Assembly: GCA_005406025.1 (NCBI GenBank)
Contig: BGZK01001465.1
Coordinates: 83,711-147,710 of the forward strand
DNA: 64,000 nt
Direction of reading: 5' to 3'
Origin: Eumeta japonica
Lineage: Eukaryota; Arthropoda; Insecta; Lepidoptera; Psychidae
The notes under the pieces were generated by a model that ran no database searches, had not been told where the DNA came from, and was given only the letters and a program-made list of their open reading frames with translations. The position numbers and the translations under genes are program-made. Below, in pieces: positions 34,728 to 45,713 of the stretch. The number at the start of each line of letters is the position of its first letter. Within the stretch, counting starts at the first letter, position 1.

Positions 34728-34805
34728 AGTTCAAAATATAGCTCGATTTTTATAAGGTGAGAGAAGAGCATTACCTCAGCGCTCCACTTATGAGGCATGC
34801 AAAAA
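34728..34805 (+). repeat. 78-bp direct repeat, copy 1
   Basis: Landmarks are AGTTCAAAATATAGCTCGAT, ATAAGGTGAGAGAAGAGCAT and AGCGCTCCACTTATGAGGC. Copy 2 begins 447 bp downstream. Confidence 0.75.
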
Positions 34806-35174
34806 TACCAGGTAAGCATTGTGAACGGACCTAAGTTTACTATACTATACATATATATAGACAATTAAACTACGTTGAATTAGACTGTGATCTTCGAAAG
34901 GACTTAGTTTAGGATAATACTAAAGCGTTTGGAAAAAAAATGGACTAGATCAGTTGAGTTTTTCGGAAGTTATCGTGACCACGCGAGTATGGGTACGTAC
35001 AGGCATACGGACGTCCACGGAATAATTTTGTTAAACATCTTTTTCATTAATTTAAAAAGTAAAATGTCTTTTAAAATGTCATATGTCATAAGCGTTGAAA
35101 CTAGTGTTTTTCCTTGACATTCATGTGTAAATATTATAATGTAAGTGAGTTAAAAAATAAATAGAGACACTTTT

Positions 35175-35251
35175 AGTTCAAAAAATCACTTAGTTTTTGT
35201 AAGGCGAGAGTAGAGCACTACCTCAACGCTCCGCTTATGACGTGTGCAATA
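35175..35251 (+). repeat. 78-bp direct repeat, copy 2
   Basis: Landmarks are AGTTCAAAAAATCACTTAG, GTAAGGCGAGAGTAGAGCAC and AACGCTCCGCTTATGACG. It aligns to copy 1 over its whole length with about one difference in five bases, estimated by eye. Confidence 0.75.
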
Positions 35252-36540
35252 GTTTAACAAAAGAACTTTTTCTTTTATTTTTTATTAATGGAAAAGGATT
35301 TTTTATTATCTCATTACACGCTAGTTTGTTTTTTTTCCTTTTAAAGCACTCATTTCATTGTTATTTACTATTTAATTATTGTTATTTATTTAGTTCATGC
35401 AAATGTTTTATCTACTGGCAGCAAAACCTGGATGTACACCTAGTATGTTTATCACCAAACATAACTTCTAACCATAACAAAACAGCGAAGATATAAAACA
35501 ATAAATGAATTTGTGGTAACACCTGAAATACTCATATATTTTACTCTGTGAATGAAAAACTAAATTGATAGGATTACTTTTATACCCTAATTAAATTATT
35601 TAATGTGATTAATATTAATACTACTTGAAAGAAAGACCTCATAAGTGGACCCTAATCCATAAAAATGTTTTTTTTTTTAATAGAATTATGTTATCATTAA
35701 AATTGTAAAGGTTCGCGAAATGTATGATTGAATTTTTTGAACGAACTTAATTTTAGAAATGTAGAAAACCAGAGAGGAAGAGTGATTGTAAAATTCAGGC
35801 GATGATGATCCGCTGTGAATAACAAACCTGAATTTGTCGTACTGAATAAATGTAATAAAGAGGGAACTCCAATCGCGCCGCGCGCGTGCGCAGAGATTTA
35901 TGCTCTGCTGATGTCATGAATAACCTCACCGAGATTTACAAAATTGTATCGCCTGTAACAGCTGATAGATGTGCAATATCTTTGAGGAAATCTTGTATTA
36001 AACTTATTTTAATCGCGACTAAGTATTTTAGGAAGATTATCAATGCTAAAAAACGTCTAACAGTTGAGACTAAGTGTAAATTAAATGTCAATTATATAAA
36101 TTCTTTGACATTTAATGGACAACAAATTAAATAAACTGAAAACGAAAACTGTAAACTGTCCAGAACTAGTCTGGTTCGGACAAGCATGTTTTGTATCACA
36201 ACACAGGGAGCGGTCCGTAGACATACTAAATTGAACTTTTGTGAACTAATATTTAAATGTTATACTTTGTGATAATTGAAAAATGTTTGAATCATCCTAA
36301 CTTGTATTGAAATATTAGTAAATGTTGCATATTACTGTGGCCCCTTGCGGTGTACTTTATTATTAAATACGTACATACAAAACGCGATAAATTGAATTAT
36401 TATCATTGGACCTTTGAGGCCTGCATCGGAATCTGCCTGAAGGCACATGACGTCGACGACACTGATCATTATTTAAATACTTACAATGACATCAGAGGTG
36501 CAGAGCTTATAAAAAAGCAAAATAATGCAAATCAGCGTTT
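35252..36540. other. AT-rich spacer
   Basis: Two short plus-strand frames (35886-36134 and 36350-36550) have protein-like composition but no recognisable family. The second lies directly upstream of the hAT remnant and could be part of it. Confidence 0.35.
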
Positions 36541-37275
36541 TTACACGTAACATGGAATAGAGGAGTCACACTCCTCAACAAGATGATCGAAATGTGATTT
36601 CTGGAAAAAATCTGTGAGACACGTTGGATAAGCAGAGTCTCAACCCTTGAAGCGGTTAAGTATCAATATACTGTACTGGAAAATGCGCTACAGGAACAAT
36701 ACGAGAAAGATACCGACCCGTGACTGATTCAGAAACCAGCTCTCTTGCCCCATTACATGAATCAATACGACTTTTTGCATAATCTTGTGATTTGGTATGG
36801 TCTACTGCACCAAATATATATTGTTAGCAAATCATTCCACTCAATCGACCGACTCGCTAAGCGCACCGATTTTATTGAACAAATTTTTTCAAGTGGTGAA
36901 GGAATACAGAGATACCGGTCACGTGTCAGCCGCGGGCGCGGCGGAAGATATTGCGAGAAAACGAGATGTCATCTGTATCTGTGTAAACACGGCAGACCCG
37001 GAACTACATTTTAAAATGCTGTATTTTATTGTTTTATCGACACAATATTAAATTCATTAGAAACACGCCTTTAGCAGATGACCAATTTCGATCCAAGTCG
37101 GTGTTTGTTAGGTGATTTAAAGCAACCGATTGATGGTGTTGGACTGCAGCAATCGTGTTTAAATTTGGAAATTATTTTAACTCATGATTCACATAGCGAT
37201 ACTTCTAAAGTAAACCTATCTCAAGATATATTAACTTTGAAGCATTTTTTAGGCATAAGCCAAGGTAAACGTTAA
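36541..37275 (+). pseudogene. hAT-like transposase remnant (ZMYM1/DUF4371 type)
   Basis: Pieces in order, with frameshifts: KICETRWISRVSTLEAVKYQ (about 36605-36665), the conserved RW segment of hAT nucleases; FLHNLVIWYGLLHQI and IVSKSFHS (36770-36845); KFFQVVKEYRDTGHVSAAGA (36880-36940); ELHFKMLYFIVL (36998-37035); then DTILNSLETR before a stop, and QMTNFDPSRCLLGDLKQ. The order matches the C-terminal half of ZMYM1-like proteins, a hAT lineage distinct from the one at 19.1 kb. The N-terminal zinc fingers, the first catalytic Asp region and the final dimerisation block are absent. It is non-functional. Confidence 0.6.
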
Positions 37276-38280
37276 GTAGTTCTCATCGTTTTGAACAAAA
37301 ACTATAAGTGGGATTTGTTGTCAAATATTTGAATAGCCCTCCGGTTATTACAAATTATTCAAGTAAGCGTCGCTAATGGCCAGCATAGCTTTGATAGCTT
37401 ATCAAAACTCATCAAAACAAAAATCGATCTTGACTCAGCAAAAATTGTCAAACTTGGCAATTTTATCCATTGAAAATGATATTGCTCATTACATACCTAT
37501 AGACGATTTAATTGTGTAATTTTCCACATACGAAAGGAAGAAAAGTTACCTTCGTATAAATTAATTTACGATCGATAGGGCGAATGTGATAAATGTTTTC
37601 ATTTTATTTACGCTTTCATTTACTTTATTGCAGTAACTACTAGGTAGTAAATTTTATTATTTTGTGATTGATTGGAATTAACACCAAGATTTACTTTAAT
37701 TTATAACGATTTAACAAAATCTTTATCGTTTAATGATAAAGACGCAGATGTGCAATAATTAAGTGTTAAGTACTCATTTAATTATAAATGTATATGGCTG
37801 TGCTGGTTTTTTGGAATCGATGCAATTTTTTAAGAAATTAACAATTATAATATTGACGTAAAGTGCATAAATAAATTTATGTGTTGTAGATTATATACAA
37901 AAGAACTTAAAAAAACCGAAATGCGGTTCAAATCTCGACTTATAGTAATAACATAAAAATAATGTGTATAGCATATTCTGGGTCAAAACGAATTCAGCGA
38001 CATCCCCACATTCGTCAGAATCTAAAGAAATCAATATCATAGATACATAATAATACAGTAAGACTTAATGTCAGAAATAGTAATAGACGATTTACGGGTT
38101 CGTTTTATAAATTCACACAGAATAGATACGAAATTAGAAGCTTATTGTATACCTACGAGAGCAAGTCATAGGCAAAACAATTTTTGCCCGTAATAGAATT
38201 GTGAATCTCAGGATATTAGACAACTTTGACTCTAGGTAATGTTGGATACTATACAGAGACGATATTATTAATGATGTGAG
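37276..38280. other. AT-rich spacer
   Basis: No feature identified. Confidence 0.45.
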
Positions 38281-38510
38281 CGGGGTGTGCGGTATGCGCG
38301 GGCGCACGCGCAGCAATTAACGGTGTCGCGGGTCAACGAGCGCGCCGTTACACGCATACCGGTCAATTCTCGCAATTGGCTCGTCGACACTACACCGCGC
38401 CACGCTGCGTCGTTCGGCCTGGGAACACTGAAAATGTCGGCCGGGTCGAGAACTCCCGCCCCCCTCCGCCCCCCTCCGCCGCCTTCTCGGTCTCTGCCGT
38501 CGAGCTTACG
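38281..38510. promoter_or_regulatory. GC-rich island with CCCCCCTCCG tandem
   Basis: CpG-rich, with a pyrimidine run made of two CCCCTCCG-type units (38457-38482) that leaves the minus strand G-rich. The frames on both strands are artefacts of this composition. Confidence 0.3.
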
Positions 38511-38689
38511 CAGTATATAGTAAATATGTATACTTTTAAACATGAGATAAAATTAAAATCGAAAGATGTAAAATTCCTATTGAAAAGTATAAATTTATTT
38601 TTAGAAATAAAAGTAAACGGGAATACGAGAAAAAGAGGACTTAACAATAATTTATATCTTTAAAATATTCAATGAAGTTAAGGAGTGGC

Positions 38690-39110
38690 TTCGTGCCCAT
38701 AGGTTAAAGGGTGTAGGCGGTGGGTAGGCGGGGGCAGCGGGGGCGGCACGACAGACGCTCGTTTCCGGCACGTCATGGACAGATCAAAAAATTACCTTCG
38801 GAGGGCGCTCTCCGCTAATTGGGCGCGCTTAAAAATCACCGGTCTCATTACTTCCGGGGGTTGTTATGAAAAATGGCACAAATTTAGGAGCGATTCATTA
38901 AGGAACGTGCCCCGGGGCGCCTCCCGCCGCCCGGGCCGCACCACCTTTCGGTCGAGGGTCTTATTAGTGTAAAGTGGTCCGCGTCACTACTATTCCGGAG
39001 CTAGACGCGCGCGCTACACCTCGGCCGCGCCCGCGCCCGCGTCGGCTCATTGGGGCTAATGCAGTCAATTGGAGTAACCCGAATGCGGGCAACACGCGCC
39101 GCACCGCCTA
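38690..39110. promoter_or_regulatory. GC-rich island with CTAAT cores
   Basis: GC blocks alternate with AT cores: CCGCTAATTGGGCGCG (38812-38827), TCATTACTTCCG, CATTAAGGAACG and TTGGGGCTAATGCAGTCAAT (39050-39069). This resembles multi-site regulatory DNA more than coding DNA. Confidence 0.35.
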
Positions 39111-40185
39111 CCTAGTCATGCCTGAATTCCATGCCTGTTTTATAAATTTTAAGCGATGCGCTATACGTTCTTCGATATTTCTCATACTTATTCTATACAA
39201 CTCTTATTAAAGCTAAGTAGTATGACGTTAAATTAAAAAAATATATAGTATCGCTTAAGAAAGAAATGAATTATAGAAAATTTAATCATAGCGAGGTTTT
39301 AGCGAAAACAGACTTCAGTTCTCCAGTATAATGCAATTGCATATCGGTTGAAGGTTTGAGACCTCATCAGAGAGTTGTGAAATTAGGAAGAGGGCAATAC
39401 AAAAAAAGGTTTTTAGACGTCTGTTGACTTAATGGAAAATGTATAATTTAGCAAGGAGGGTCGGCGTAGATTTTATTTTTCCGAGTCACGGTTGGACCTT
39501 CTTGGAAACATAACGGGCAGAGCGTGTATGCTTTTTAATACATATATTATTGTTGACGTCACAAGTATCTGTTTGAAAAATCTATAGATTATTCAACACG
39601 GCATAAGTGCACGCTTTAAAAAGCATATCCTCTTATAAGATTGTCATGTACACAGGATTTCAAGTTATCGTTAATAACCGCTTCAAATTTTTCATTAAGT
39701 GATTCTAACAGAGTATTAATTTATTATTCAAGTTAAAAAAATGAGTATGCATAAAGTTCTTGCCGTCAACCTTCAAAATTTTCCTCAAAAAATATTTTTG
39801 CAAGTACTATTTGAACTTAATTCCATTGTCTTCAACGAGGATGCATATAGAATAGCTACAAACTAGCATTACTAGATTGCTCCAAAAATAATATTTTACG
39901 TTGGATGATCTTTGCAGCGATTTTAAATGTTTACGGTTTACATCTTTTTGGTGGCGTCGGTCTGGCGGGGACGGCGCCGGTGTATGGTGATGTAATGCGC
40001 AGACGCACGTGTGACCTCGATTCGCCTCAGCTTGGCTGTTCTGTTCGCTTATGCGTTCGTCGATTGGAAGCTGTCACACCACATAAGATGCTTAAAAATA
40101 CGCCTATGTTATTAGGATTTTATTTAGTTTTACGAATATGCATAAATTCAAGCTTATTATAATGAAAGAAAAAATAATCTGTACG
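39111..40185. other. AT-rich spacer
   Basis: An 85-codon plus-strand frame (39905-40162) has no family signature. Nothing else is visible. Confidence 0.4.
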
Positions 40186-40345
40186 TCCGTCGGTGTTCTC
40201 AGGCGCACGACCACCTGGGCGTGCGTCGGGGTCGTCTGTGGGGCGTTAGTTTTCGTTGTACAAATAGTGTACTTCGAGCTACGAGTGTAGTCCGCGATGG
40301 CGTGCGCTGACGCAACGTTGGCGCCGGCGTTTACTCACGCGTTTT
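40186..40345. promoter_or_regulatory. Short GC-rich island
   Basis: CpG-dense patch with no coding signal. Confidence 0.2.
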
Positions 40346-40539
40346 GGTTGCATAGTTCCTCACTCATGGTTATGTGCTCTATTAAATATAATTAGATATT
40401 CCACACTCACCGAACTTAGTCTTTCTAAACAATAATATATTCATAAGAAAGCTGCGCAACTAATGATTGTCTTATAAACATAAATGTATATATCACGTCG
40501 ATTTAGAGAAGCGTAATTCTCGTATTAGCTCAGCAAACT

Positions 40540-41170
40540 CGAGTCGGAGGCGCGCGCGGCGGCCGGAGGTCGGCGAGAGCGCGCTCCACCCGCCATGCCG
40601 TACTAATCAATTAAGATCTGCGGACGAGGTACAAGTATTCGAAACTGCTCAAGATTGTGCCGGGCGCGGGCGGCCGGCGGCGGCGCCTGTGACCGCCTGA
40701 GCGTGGCTAACGACCGGTGGCCGATATCGGAATTAATTAAATTCGATGAGGTGGACGAGGCGCGGCGCGGGCGCTCCCGCCGCCCGGGAATCTCGACGTC
40801 GATCGTACCGGTATTATGTCAAATATCTGGCTTTAGGTAACGCACTAATTTCCTTATAAAAGTTTTCAGCTACGACGGCGCCCGAACGAGGGTGAGGTAT
40901 TGTAGCCGGCGGCGCGGTGCGGGCGGGGCGGGGACGGCGGATGAGCGTGACCGCAACCACTTACCGACTCAAACTTATAGTCGGGATTTCATCGGGCAAT
41001 CTATTTACGCGCTGCCAACTCCCGAGTCCGTAAGCGAACGGAATCTAATCGGGAGAGGCTAACGCACACTGGTGCAGGCGGGCGGCGGGGCCGGGGGCGG
41101 GCGCGGGAGTTTACCTAAGACGGCGGCCCGCGGCCCCAACTTTAAACACCTCATACAATTTGCCGGACGC
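40540..41170. promoter_or_regulatory. GC/CpG-rich island group
   Basis: Three CpG-dense blocks (40545-40600, 40655-40790, 40870-41140) are separated by AT cores ACTAATCAATTAAGATC and GGAATTAATTAAATTCG. The frames inside have no domains. Confidence 0.35.
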
Positions 41171-41558
41171 CACTTGGAAACCCCTGACTCGGACTTTGGC
41201 TTTAAATCTAACGTATACAGAGTGCTCCACAAATGATACACAATAATATAACGGAAATAAATTTATATTAATAGAAACAGGATTTTATGCGACACGATTT
41301 CAGCACAGCCACGACCAAAATTTCAGTGCCCAACTTAAATGTTTTCAGCTGTAACCATACAACTAAAGTATACAACAACTAAGAGTGTGAATGGTGTACA
41401 CAACCTCAGTCTACTTCTCTCGTGTCTAAACGAATTATTGATAGTAAAAATTTTCTATATCTGTTAACGTAATTAGTTACTATGCTGATAATATGTTGTA
41501 TGTTTGTAGGTTGTGCTTAGTTTGAGTGAGTTCGTTTTTATCGTTGCGAATGTTTCAG

Positions 41559-41610
41559 GCGATGGACGTGACGAGTGCACGCCGCTCGCGCCTCTGCGGC
41601 GCGGCCGCAG
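41559..41610 (+). other. Splice-flanked 52-nt candidate exon
   Basis: GAATGTTTCAG precedes and GTACGG follows a CpG-rich 52-base segment that is open in the frame starting at ATGGACGTGACG. The signals are those of an internal exon, but a match this short can occur by chance in GC-rich DNA and no partner exon is evident. Confidence 0.15.
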
Positions 41611-41927
41611 GTACGGGCAAGTCAGACGCTGATGCAAATAGACGGCAGTCGCATGAGGCTCTAACCTGAAGACGCGGAGGTGCCGAAGCCGGAGCCCCAT
41701 TTATATGAAATTAATCTACTTTGTTATGAATGCTTTTGTAAAAGACTGTTGACAACATATAATAAAAAAAAATACCACTCTAACTTAATGTTCTCTTACC
41801 CTAACAGTCTTTTCGTGTAATGATAAACTTAAAAAACGTTAGACGTTAATATTAACAATACTCATAGTATGGCGATAACTGATATCATGTGAAATTTTGC
41901 TTTTGAGATAATCCGTGCGTATACATA

Positions 41928-41952
41928 GAATTTTCGTGCTGCAGAAGCGGGC
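41928..41952 (+). mobile_element. Snippet of the 22.9-kb retrotransposon family
   Basis: ATTTTCGTGCTGCAGAAGCG with a few following bases matches the region just before the QKRAVRAIYKL codons of the copies at 25.05 kb and 46.3 kb. It breaks off on both sides. Confidence 0.45.
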
Positions 41953-42504
41953 TATTTTATATTATATCCCATCAAAAACATAAATGTGAAATGAGACCCA
42001 AGTTCAATATTATGATATATGCCTTGGTTATTGACTTCACCGACAAAAGAAGTGAGATTTAGATGGATGCCAAGTTAAATGGTCAGTCCTGAAATTTATT
42101 TATAACAACTAAAAATATAATTTCTTCTTATAACTAGGATAAAATTTTGAAGCCTAAGGTCTGACTTGGCTTTGTAATTCTTTGTGAAAAGCAAAATAAA
42201 AACAAGTAAAAGAAAAAAATCGTGCGCATGTAACTTTTACGCGTGGTTAAAGTAAAACTTTTTTGACTTTTATGATAAATGTCACCAAAAAGATTAATCA
42301 TAAAATAAATATGTTGTTTTATATACATTTTTTTTTGATAATGTAATTTTGACCTTTTCGTGCTCGTGTGAGCTTTGGACCTATTAAAATATTCTTATAA
42401 ATATAAATTGTACTTACATAATTACATATAAAATTCAATGTTAGTCAATTATTACAGTTAACGACGAAGCACTTACGCATAATTGAAAAATCTATGCCGC
42501 TATT

Positions 42505-42541
42505 TGATGCATCAATCGCCGTAGTGGCAATTGATGCATCA
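42505..42541. repeat. Hairpin, 16-bp arms
   Basis: TGATGCATCAATCGCC (42505-42520) and GGCAATTGATGCATCA (42526-42541) pair with one mismatch around GTAGT. Confidence 0.8.
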
Positions 42542-43137
42542 TTGTCTACCTATAATAAGAAATTTGGTAAAATATTTCATTAATTATAATGCGATATTGA
42601 TTTTAATAACGAAATTATAAATTTTATTGATCCGATTTCTAATTTTGGTATGATGACATTATAAATGTTACTGATTAGATTTTTAAATTAGGCACTTAAA
42701 AATTTCCATTTTTTAGGCCGCGGGTCATGATTGGTTTGCTGATTTTTACGTTTATTAATGGACGAAGATGTAAATTTTTTTCCAAGTCAGTCATAAGAAT
42801 TATTAACAACACTTGTTTTATAATATTTCAAAAGTATTTTTTTACACATGTCTTTTTATAAAATTTTCACATAATAATAGTCAATTAAATTAAGCACTGT
42901 AATCACAAAGACTAAGTCACAAGAAAATCTAGGGTTATAATATTTTGGGCTAGTTTCACGTTATTCATGTAATTAATATGTAATTATTCAGCAATTGTAA
43001 ATTCGCAGTGTTACCAGTACATAAATGCAAGTATATATATAAGGTTGGTAATGAAGAGAATGTCACTTCCGTTCGGAACCTGTTACTTCCGGTTGAAAAG
43101 CATCTGAGTTACTCTCAAGTAGTGGTTAAAGAAGTTT

Positions 43138-43235
43138 AAAAAACATGTGTGGCACTCGGGGACTGCCGCGGTAAAGCTATTGCATAGTATTTTTTATCAA
43201 CTTATGCAATTATAATTATTCATTTATTTTATTTA
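43138..43235 (+). repeat. Moderate repeat (GGCACTCGGGGACTGCCGCG)
   Basis: A GC-rich head followed by GGTAAAGCTATTGCATAG and a small stem TTGCATA/TATGCAA. I recognise this phrase as a common lepidopteran retroelement fragment; the class is not certain. Confidence 0.4.
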
Positions 43236-43435
43236 TGCAGTATTTTTTTTGAGGAGGTGCCTTAATGCCGAAACTCTAAGCAAGCATGAGTCACCAGATT
43301 GCGGGGCGAAGAGGGGGATTACAAATGGGCAGTAACGCCGATATAACCAATGCAACCTAGAGGCGAGTAGCTGAACTAAAGAGACAAGCGTGACATTTCA
43401 AAAAAGTCATTAAAAATTCTGCTATTCATCGATAG

Positions 43436-43570
43436 ATGGCAAAAGTAAAAAGTATCACCGCTGTGCCGGTAGGAGTGGGGGGTGTTAGGTTATTTCCGTT
43501 ACGGAATTTCTGGATTCGGTCTCCACGCTCAAGGCCCGCGATAGAAGTTATGCAATAGCTTAAAAATAGG
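43436..43570 (-). repeat. Moderate repeat, minus strand
   Basis: The minus strand reads AAGCTATTGCATAACTTCT, GGGCCTTGAGCGTGGAGACC and GTGATACTTTTTACTTTTGC. It shares AAGCTATTGCATA with the repeat at 43138-43235 in opposite orientation. Confidence 0.4.
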
Positions 43571-43779
43571 TAAAACTTAAGGACTTTATGCCACAGAAGT
43601 ATGCGGCGAAATAAATCTTTTAGGTTGTACACTCGAGCTCAGAACAGGGCAACGTCTGCTCGAGCTTTTATTAAAAAGGTTTACATTTCATGAAGTCTAT
43701 TTGAATCGGAAAAATCAGCTGCCACGATTGAATATAAAAAATAATTAAGAAAGAAGCAGCCGCTATAGTAACGATTATA

Positions 43780-44540
43780 GGGTGGCAACACGAGTTAGGC
43801 GACGTCACACACCGCCGGCGGCCGAGGCCTTAAAACTTAACGCAAATACTGACCCCCGGGCGGCGCCCGCCCGGCCCCGTATTCACAAATGGCGTCCGCG
43901 CCGGGCCCGGCCTTCGAACTTAAGTTTTCTTAATGGCCCATACCTTATAATTAAAGGATTACAACCGTCCAATTAAAGACAAACTTAACTCTGACGCTCG
44001 ACGTCATAACGCCCACGATGTTGCGACCGCGTCGCGGCGATGTTTCCGCTCGACCGACCGCTCGTGCTCAGCGAGCGCACCGCCCCGTGCGCACCGAGTA
44101 CGTCTAGAGCGGGCTTAGAGAATCGCGTGTTCGGTTCGAGGTCGCTCGGCGCAGCCTGCGGAAGTCGGTGCTCGAGTAATTACACAAGTTTCCATGTCCC
44201 GGGGCGATCGTTCGACAGTCGCCGGCGCGCCGGAAGTCCGGCCGCGCGGCCCTCGGCGCGTTTCCTCTCCACCTTACGTCTCGGACGAGACCTGTCGAGC
44301 TCGGCGCGACCTCGGCGCGTCCGGTGCGCACTCTGCCGTCGCGGCCGCGCTGCGCTTCCGGCCCGGCCTGCAAACACGCTGGACCCGTTCCGTGTCTTCA
44401 CGTCGTTCGGTGCCGCGGCCCGGGGGAGTGACGCCGCCTTCGCGGTCGCCGGAAGTCGCCGCCGACGTACGCTTTCGAGTCGCGCTCACATTACGCTCGG
44501 CCGACTGACCGTGATGTACTCCGGACCGTAGCGTTATTGT
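43780..44540. promoter_or_regulatory. Largest GC/CpG-rich island
   Basis: The first part (43790-43985) alternates GC blocks with cores TATAATTAAAGGATTACAA and GTCCAATTAAAG. The second part (43990-44540) is uniformly CpG-dense. Frames of 89 to 163 codons are open in at least four of six frames across the same bases, which argues for composition rather than coding. None shows a domain. This could be a CpG-rich promoter or an untranslated first exon. Confidence 0.35.
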
Positions 44541-45713
44541 CTGTGTACCAAATAAGAATTCACTTTTAATAAAGAGTTCTGTAGAAAAAAACAAAATGCA
44601 TTTGAACTCATTTATAGATTCGGTTAGTATGTATCTGTACGTGTAATATTTGAACTTTCTCAACGTAAATCATTCGAGTAATCATTTACACTGCGCTTAG
44701 CCGCGTAATCTTAACGTTTTCCCCACTTCACTATTTTTTACTCAAAATTGGCCGCGGCTCTGCCCGCATGAATATAAAACTTTCTAATTCACGCTCCCCA
44801 ATCTCACCGCGCTCTCGATTTCGTTTTGGTCCGCATTCGATCTGATGCTGACCCCGCTCTTTATGCCCATTATTGATTACAACGATTATGCGTATCGCGA
44901 CATGTAGTTATTAGTTAAATGAAAGCACTCGAGGTTTAAGTCCCTCAGTCTGAAATAAAAAGATTAAAAAGGCCAGTTTCAACAACGAAACCACTAGACC
45001 ATGAAAGCAATAATGACGTTGTATTTTTAATATTGAATATATCACTTTTATGATTTTGTCATTGTTATGCACAGATGAGAACTTGTTATATTTGAAATAT
45101 CATGAAATAAATATGTAATTCAAGTAATTACGAGCTAATCATAACGCATCGATGTGCATCGTCCGGTTATCAAATAAGGTATATAGTGAAGGACCTTTGA
45201 GATTTCCGAGGGCGGGCGGCCGAGGGCTCTCTCGGCTGCACTCCGCCCACTCCGCCGGTCGCGAATTAGCTTTGTACAGGTAGTCAGTACATACAAGGGA
45301 TTACTTTTTCTTTCTTTTTCCTTCCTATTCTCTTTTTATCTAACTTTTACGTTGTTCTTTAAATTTGAAAAAGTGTACTAGTATCTGTTAGTATCACAGT
45401 TAGTAGTTTCATGAAAGCGAATGAACAAGGAAACTCCCATACCTGTACGATTGATGTATTTTAGGTGCTTTTTCTTAGAGTAATCGTGTGTTTCCACCGT
45501 GAATTCTTTTCCTTAGGTTATTGATTAAGCAAAAGAGAGAAATTTATATCAAATTTTAATAATATCTTGACATCCATAACTCCGTCTTAGATGATTTAAA
45601 ATAAAGAAAAGGATTATTTGATAAGTTTCAATTTCTTTTTTAACCAGATTGTAATTTTTTTTAATTTTTTGTTGTCATATCTTATCTAATTTATTATTTC
45701 AATGAATAATGTC
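44541..45713. other. AT-rich spacer
   Basis: A small GC block (45205-45265) is the only feature. Confidence 0.4.

Larger units (their letters stand above)
41611..43137. other. AT-rich spacer
   Basis: Mostly featureless. It contains a short retrotransposon snippet (41928-41952) and one hairpin (42505-42541). Confidence 0.45.

Noticed and set aside
39905..40162. 85-codon plus-strand frame
   Set aside because: Cys and Leu content looks superficially protein-like, but there is no motif, repeat partner or splice signal.
44040..44531. 163-codon plus-strand frame in the largest GC island
   Set aside because: At least four frames are open over the same bases, residues are mostly Arg, Ala, Ser and Pro, and there is no domain or splice context. 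Composition explains it.
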